Part shown: positions 13,367 through 16,741 of the stretch, one piece after another | Layout of the letters: every line of letters begins with the position of its first letter | Position numbering within the stretch: the first letter of the stretch is position 1 | NCBI GenBank assembly: GCA_021161465.1 | Contig: JAGHAM010000016.1 | Coordinates: 1-16,741, forward strand | Direction of reading: 5' to 3' | DNA from: Candidatus Iainarchaeum sp. | Lineage (GTDB): Archaea > B1Sed10-29 > WALL01 > JAGHAM01 | DNA: 16,741 nt | Made by a program: the position numbers and the translations under genes | Notes under the pieces: model-generated | Database searches by the model: none | What the model was told of the DNA's origin: nothing | The model's input: only the letters and a program-made list of their open reading frames with translations

Positions 13367-13387
13367 CATGAAGTTTTTAATTTTATC

Positions 13388-13903
13388 ATGGAACTGTTTG
13401 AAGTGATAGCTAAAAGGAGGTCTGTCAGAAGATTCAAGGACAAGCCTATCAGTGAGGAGCAGCTTGGGAAACTTTTAGAAGCAATAAACTCCGCGCCTTC
13501 CGCTCACAATGCACAGGCATATGAGCTGGTCTTGGTAGAAAGCCCAGACAAAAAGAAGGAATTGGCAAAGGCAGCGCTTGACCAAGACTTCATTGAAGAG
13601 GCCCCTATGAATATTGTTTTCTGTGCGAATCCCCTAAGGGTAAGGGGAAAAGACCTTGAGAGAGCAGTTGACTATGCGAAAACAGATGCGTCCATAGCAT
13701 GCGCCTACGCCCAGCTGGCTGCTGTGGACCTAGGGTTGTCCAGTGTCTGGGTTGGCGCGTTTTATCGGGATGAGGTTTCTATGATTCTCGACCTGCCAAA
13801 GGATTGGGAACCTGTTGCAATACTTCCAATAGGGTATGCGGATGAGAATCCGCCCAAGAGACCAAGGCGGCCTTTGGATGACCTGGTCAAAAGGAGGATT
13901 TAA
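13388..13903 (+). CDS. Nitroreductase-family flavoprotein
   Basis: A 171-residue FMN-dependent NAD(P)H oxidoreductase of the nitroreductase fold; the natural substrate is unknown. Signatures: RRSVRRFKDKPIS at 10-22, PSAHNAQAYE at 37-46 (family: PSaxNxQP), AAVDLGLSSVWVGAF near 112-126, and the terminal PIGYADENPPKRPRRPLDD. Length is typical of the short archaeal members. The ATG at 13388 has a TATA box but no ribosome binding site, fitting the first gene of an operon. The stop abuts the start of hypA directly. It could provide a redox step beside the hydrogenase, but that link rests on position alone. Confidence 0.92.
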   Translation: MELFEVIAKRRSVRRFKDKPISEEQLGKLLEAINSAPSAHNAQAYELVLVESPDKKKELAKAALDQDFIEEAPMNIVFCANPLRVRGKDLERAVDYAKTDASIACAYAQLAAVDLGLSSVWVGAFYRDEVSMILDLPKDWEPVAILPIGYADENPPKRPRRPLDDLVKRRI

Positions 13904-14242
13904 ATGCATGAGTTTGGCATTGTAAGCAAGATTTTCGATGAGATACAGGCGACTGGCAAGACTAAGAGGGCAGTGGTGCGATTGGGCGCGCTTAAGAGTG
14001 TTGACCCGGCTGTGTTTAAGGAGATGTTTGCAAGCATCGCGCGTGGAACCCCTCTGGAGGATATGAAGGTTGAAATTGAAACTGTGCCTTTAATCATTAA
14101 ATGCCCTAAGTGCGGGTTCAAAGGTGAAATACAGGACATACCACATCTGCACACAGTATTTCTATCCTGGCCATGCCCTAAATGTGGGGCAGAGGCTGAT
14201 ATATTATCCGGAAACGAACAGGAAATAGTAGAGGTGGAGTGA
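13904..14242 (+). CDS. hypA: [NiFe] hydrogenase nickel incorporation protein HypA
   Basis: Delivers nickel to the large subunit of [NiFe] hydrogenases together with HypB. The start MHE supplies the nickel ligands of the family (H2, with E3), and the zinc domain has C67-x2-C70 and C91-x2-C94 in two CPKCG pairs. RLGALKSVDPAVFKEMF at 26-42 matches the conserved core. The 112-residue length and the about 20-residue spacer between CxxC pairs fit archaeal HypA. The ATG immediately follows the nitroreductase stop, with GGAGG at 13893-13897. No hypB is in the window. The hydrogenase it serves is probably the one encoded at the right edge. Confidence 0.92.
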   Translation: MHEFGIVSKIFDEIQATGKTKRAVVRLGALKSVDPAVFKEMFASIARGTPLEDMKVEIETVPLIIKCPKCGFKGEIQDIPHLHTVFLSWPCPKCGAEADILSGNEQEIVEVE

Positions 14243-14252
14243 GGTAAGAACT

Positions 14253-14654
14253 ATGGAAAAGCTTGACTGGGTTCCAGAGCTAAAGGAAAAGGAGCTGGAA
14301 GCCATCATCAAGAAAATAAAGGAAACCAAGGGAAAAGAGCACTCGCGAAGAGCCGAGGAGCTTGCAGCCCACTTAAACAAGGTATTCGATGCCAAAGAAG
14401 TTTACCATTACTGGCCGGACAAAACAATCTACGGGAAGGTATGGTCACATGCTGTTGCGAAAGAATCGGCTTGGAACCTACTTAGTATGCTCAACCACAA
14501 CGGCGAGCTGTCCCATAGTGATATAAATGAAGCTCTAAGGCTGGCAGTCGAAAGGATAAGAAAAGAAAACGAGAAAAAGGATATCCTGCACCAGGCAAAC
14601 AAGTTTATGCGCAACGACAGAGCCAGAAGGAGAGCCCTGGACGGCAGGAGGTAA
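14253..14654 (+). CDS. Unrecognised all-helical protein in the hydrogenase-maturation operon
   Basis: Not recognised. The 133 residues are strongly helical and charged, with no cysteine, seven histidines (30, 40, 52, 66, 82, 88, 113) and a basic tail (RARRRALDGRR, 123-133). A central stretch VYHYWPDKTIYGKVWSHA at 50-67 and the LNHNGELSHSD turn at 80-90 are the most distinctive parts and could form a small globular domain. There is no signal peptide or membrane span. GAGGT at 14241-14245 precedes the ATG. It lies ten bases after hypA and three bases before the maturation protease gene, so it is surely co-transcribed with both. A role in hydrogenase assembly, perhaps metal or large-subunit binding through the histidines, is inferred from position only. 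Confidence 0.8.
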   Translation: MEKLDWVPELKEKELEAIIKKIKETKGKEHSRRAEELAAHLNKVFDAKEVYHYWPDKTIYGKVWSHAVAKESAWNLLSMLNHNGELSHSDINEALRLAVERIRKENEKKDILHQANKFMRNDRARRRALDGRR

Positions 14655-14657
14655 CTT

Positions 14658-15092
14658 ATGAATCTATTGCTTGGGGTTGGCAACGAGCAAAATGGCGATG
14701 ACGGCATTGGTCCATTCGTAGCTAAAAGCATTAATCTGCCTGGGTGGAAAGGAGTCAACTGCTCAATCACTCCAGAGAATTTCACTGGAATTGCAAGGAA
14801 AGAGGAACCAGAGTTGCTCCTTATGGTAGATGCCGCTGATATGGGTCTAGAGCCAGGTGAGATAAGGATTATACCCAAGGGGAGAATAGATGAGTTGGTC
14901 ATAAGCACACACTATATGCCATTGTCAATACTGATGAGATACCTTTCCGATAGCGCCAGTAAAGTCATCTTCGTTGGAATCCAGCCAAAGCAACATGAGA
15001 ATAGCCTGAGCGCAGAAGCAAGGGAAGCCGCTTGGAGGTTACTGGAGTTCCTGAAACAAGGCAGGCTTGACAAGATTAAGGTTTTAGAGTAA
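14658..15092 (+). CDS. hycI: Hydrogenase maturation protease (HycI/HybD family, M52)
   Basis: Endopeptidase that removes the C-terminal tail of the [NiFe] hydrogenase large subunit after nickel insertion. The 144 residues begin LLLGVGNEQNGDDGIGP, the family N-terminus, and the nickel-sensing acid and histidine positions are filled by D14 or D15, D58 (MVDAADMG) and H85 (ISTHYMPLS). The THxMPLS block and FVGIQPKQ at about 109-116 resemble HycI, the protease of group 4 energy-converting hydrogenases. GGAGGT at 14647-14652 precedes the ATG by five bases. It closes the operon begun by the nitroreductase and meets the convergent transporter gene after 16 bases. Confidence 0.92.
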   Translation: MNLLLGVGNEQNGDDGIGPFVAKSINLPGWKGVNCSITPENFTGIARKEEPELLLMVDAADMGLEPGEIRIIPKGRIDELVISTHYMPLSILMRYLSDSASKVIFVGIQPKQHENSLSAEAREAAWRLLEFLKQGRLDKIKVLE

Positions 15093-15108
15093 GCAGAATT
15101 TGTGAAAC

Positions 15109-15972
15109 TCAACTTAGCAATATGACTATTGCTCCAGCTACCATTATTATGGAGCCCAAAAGTCTCCATACGATGTCTTTCTCCTTGAAAAAGGTGAATC
15201 CGTAAATTGAGCCTATCAGGACACTGAGTCGCTTGATGGCTATTGCGTTCACAGCTAGGGTTAACGTAAAAGCATAGAACAAGCCCAAATCAGTCAAGAA
15301 CAGTAAGAAACCTATCAATGGCAGGATTTTCCAGTTGGCCTTAATTGTTTTGCCCGATAGCTTGCCAGTCAGGAGCAAAGCTGGTGTCAGGATTAACGCG
15401 CATATTGTATAATCAGAGAAAAAAGCAAACGCCGGCGAAGATTGTGTCACCGCCAGCTTTGCTACAACACCGCTGAAAGCCCATAAAAATGCAACCACCA
15501 ACATAAGCGGCACGCCCCGCTCCTTGAACAAAGCTCTAAATGGGGCAAGCAAACCATACTTAATGTGTCTTACACTGAGGATATACGCCCCACTGACCAC
15601 ACCCAGTATCCCTATTAGACCAACTAAAGATGGCATCTCCCTCAAGACTAAGGGACCTGATATAAGCATGAACACAGGGGTGAATGAAGCCATTGGAAGG
15701 ACAAGAGAAAGGTCTGTAGAGCTTATTGCCTTCATGTAAAGGGTCACTGCAACAACGAGCAATAGTGCATCCACGATTATAGCTGGGATGAAATAAGGGC
15801 CAATCTCAGGGACTCCCGTGATGAGAACTGCAAGAAGCCCAAAAGGGATTGCAAAAGTGAACATTGCCCAGGCACTAACGTAATGGCTTACATTCTCCAT
15901 AGCCTTCTTGCTCACCAGTGAATTTGTTCCAGAGGCAAGCGCGGAGATGAACGCAGGGATAAACCACCACAT
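15109..15972 (-). CDS. EamA/DMT-family transporter
   Basis: Ten-segment membrane protein of 287 residues in two EamA repeats (about 1-138 and 155-287), as in drug/metabolite exporters and some amino-acid or sugar-phosphate carriers. Internal symmetry is visible: FIPAFISALASGTNSLVSKKA in the first repeat and VVAFLWAFSGVVAKLA in the second, each starting a half, and the last helices contain VLIGSIYGFTFFKEKD, the family's terminal-helix signature. Substrate cannot be told. The ATG at 15972 has a TATA box 28 bases upstream right behind the Fe-S gene, and no ribosome binding site. It may be transcribed separately from the hydrogenase genes. Confidence 0.88.
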   Translation of the reverse strand: MWWFIPAFISALASGTNSLVSKKAMENVSHYVSAWAMFTFAIPFGLLAVLITGVPEIGPYFIPAIIVDALLLVVAVTLYMKAISSTDLSLVLPMASFTPVFMLISGPLVLREMPSLVGLIGILGVVSGAYILSVRHIKYGLLAPFRALFKERGVPLMLVVAFLWAFSGVVAKLAVTQSSPAFAFFSDYTICALILTPALLLTGKLSGKTIKANWKILPLIGFLLFLTDLGLFYAFTLTLAVNAIAIKRLSVLIGSIYGFTFFKEKDIVWRLLGSIIMVAGAIVILLS

Positions 15973-15995
15973 GATTTAAAAATTAAAAGGAGCAC

Positions 15996-16005
15996 ATATA
16001 AAAAA
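15996..16005 (-). promoter_or_regulatory. T-run merging into TATA box, between the hydrogenase Fe-S gene and the transporter
   Basis: On the minus strand six T residues follow the Fe-S gene stop (TAG, 16008-16006) at once and run into atat. The T-run could terminate the hydrogenase operon and the TATA part, about 28 bases before the ATG at 15972, start the transporter message. Same design as at 8025-8034. Confidence 0.45.
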
Positions 16006-16395
16006 CTATTCAACTGTCAGATTCTTTGAATTCTTGTCGTAGTCAGCAAGAAGGAATTCATCTGTCATATGCAAGCACTTCACAGGGCACACATCAACGC
16101 ACTGTGAGCAGAAGGTGCAGCGCGCCACATGTATACGTATCTTCCGTTTCTCATCGACAATCCTTGCCTCTATGGCATTAGCAGGGCACACTTTAATGCA
16201 GGAGTAGCAACCGATACACTTATCACGTTCGTACGACAACTTTCCCCGGAAGTTTTCAGGCACCTTGACAGGGGGATTTATCTTTCCCCCTTTCAGGAAT
16301 CCTGAGGTTGACTTTGGAACTCGCTTGGAAGGGAAAAGGTTTGTGTAGGGACCCTCAAACAACTGCTTAAACAGCTGTCTCAGCATTGGAATCAC
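16006..16395 (-). CDS. Group 4 [NiFe] hydrogenase / complex I ferredoxin-like subunit (NuoI/MbhN/EchF type)
   Basis: Peripheral subunit that carries two [4Fe-4S] clusters and passes electrons to the hydrogenase catalytic module. In 129 residues it has C60-x2-C63-x2-C66-x3-C70 with Pro after it and C93-x2-C96-x2-C99-x3-C103 with Pro. An N-terminal amphipathic segment (LRQLFKQLFEGPYTNLFP) would lie on the membrane. The short length fits hydrogenase-type MbhN/EchF rather than the longer NuoI of true complex I. The start is the GTG at 16395, overlapping the stop of the upstream NuoH-like gene as GTGA, with GGGGTGAG six bases upstream; ATG at 16386 is the alternative. Nearby hypA and hycI favour a hydrogenase. 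Confidence 0.9.
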   Translation of the reverse strand: MIPMLRQLFKQLFEGPYTNLFPSKRVPKSTSGFLKGGKINPPVKVPENFRGKLSYERDKCIGCYSCIKVCPANAIEARIVDEKRKIRIHVARCTFCSQCVDVCPVKCLHMTDEFLLADYDKNSKNLTVE

Positions 16396-16741
16396 AAACT
16401 CACCCCTAAAGCAATTGGGTACACTTTATCCAAAACTACCAGAAGTAGGCCAATTAAAGATATCAGCAACAGCCACCCTAAGAGAAACCTGCTTGCCTGC
16501 TCTATCCTGAACCTGGCAAAAGTTGACCTGACAAGTGTTATGCTGAAGAACATAAGCACAAAAACCTTGAACAGGAAAACAAGTATATCCCATACCACAA
16601 CAACCAGTGCATCCTGAGTGGGCAAAAGCCATGAGAAAGTATAGGGGAAAAACAGTGCTATAACCAGTGCAGACAGCGCAAATGATTTTATAATGCCGGA
16701 CAGGTAGAAGAAACCGAAATCTCTACCGGAGTACTCTGTAA
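16392..16741 (-). CDS. Membrane subunit of group 4 [NiFe] hydrogenase (NuoH/MbhM/EchB type), 5'-truncated
   Basis: The frame is open to the window edge, so only the last 115 residues are seen. The fragment opens with TEYSGRDFGFFYLSG, the characteristic NuoH-family cytoplasmic loop (usually TEYSGMRF), and continues with three membrane segments. Near the end LVRSTFARFRIEQASRFLLGW matches the FxRATxPRxRxDQ region of NuoH. This subunit anchors the complex and forms part of the ion-translocating channel near the quinone-like cavity. A TTG at 16625 could be mistaken for a start but cuts the conserved loop. Together with the Fe-S gene it is the end of a hydrogenase operon whose large and small subunits lie beyond base 16741. 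Mbh, Ech or Nuo cannot be separated here. Confidence 0.88.
   Translation of the reverse strand, partial: TEYSGRDFGFFYLSGIIKSFALSALVIALFFPYTFSWLLPTQDALVVVVWDILVFLFKVFVLMFFSITLVRSTFARFRIEQASRFLLGWLLLISLIGLLLVVLDKVYPIALGVSL

Noticed and set aside
1-16741. tRNA, rRNA, CRISPR arrays, insertion sequences and inverted-repeat-bounded elements
   Set aside because: Reading of the intergenic stretches (4080-4165, 5179-5578, 7997-8053, 11481-11616, 13325-13387) showed no cloverleaf arms, regularly spaced repeats or transposase reading frames.

Overview
The window comes from an archaeon. The evidence is a genomic set of archaeal-type information genes (MCM helicase, aIF2-beta, DUF424, aIF1A, the diphthamide enzyme Dph6, archaeal-type ValRS, an XPD-family helicase), a form III RuBisCO, a presenilin-type protease, TATA boxes about 26 bases upstream of many start codons, and ribosome binding sites of the GGTGAT/GGAGG type. 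The sequence alone does not fix the lineage. Compact spacing, many tiny membrane ORFs and RuBisCO III together with an energy-converting hydrogenase would fit several euryarchaeal or DPANN groups. I see no rRNA, tRNA, CRISPR array, insertion sequence or transposase, so this looks like a core chromosomal segment.

Layout. Bases 1-4816 (+) form a dense run of information genes: the 3' part of mcm, a presenilin-like intramembrane protease overlapping it by GTGA, an OB-fold protein with its own promoter, aIF2-beta, DUF424 (again a GTGA overlap), a two-segment membrane protein, aIF1A and dph6. Bases 4825-5578 hold a small four-segment membrane protein on the minus strand and a gene-poor stretch with two possible very small membrane peptides, also on the minus strand. 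Bases 5579-11480 (+) carry valS, an XPD-like helicase, a DUF389 membrane protein and a small two-CxxC protein. Bases 11510-13324 (-) carry form III RuBisCO, a membrane-anchored Ig-like protein and a possible 27-residue peptide.

A single AT-rich element at 13357-13366 lies between RuBisCO and a divergent + strand operon of nitroreductase, hypA, an unrecognised all-helical protein and a hydrogenase maturation protease (13388-15092). The right end (-) holds a DMT/EamA transporter and, upstream of it, the last two subunits (NuoI/MbhN/EchF-like and NuoH/MbhM/EchB-like) of a group 4 membrane-bound [NiFe] hydrogenase that runs off the window.

How the genes relate. HypA (nickel insertion) and the maturation protease would mature the hydrogenase whose membrane module is at the right edge, so bases 13388-16741 make a hydrogenase neighbourhood. 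The unknown gene at 14253-14654 sits in the same tightly spaced operon and is the best candidate for a new accessory factor. RuBisCO III normally works in AMP/nucleoside degradation with AMP phosphorylase and ribose-1,5-bisphosphate isomerase, neither of which is in the window.

Start codon usage splits in two. Operon-first genes have a TATA-like box centred 24-28 bases before the start codon, implying leaderless transcripts. Downstream genes have clear Shine-Dalgarno sequences and often GTGA stop-start overlaps. I used this rule to correct several starts.
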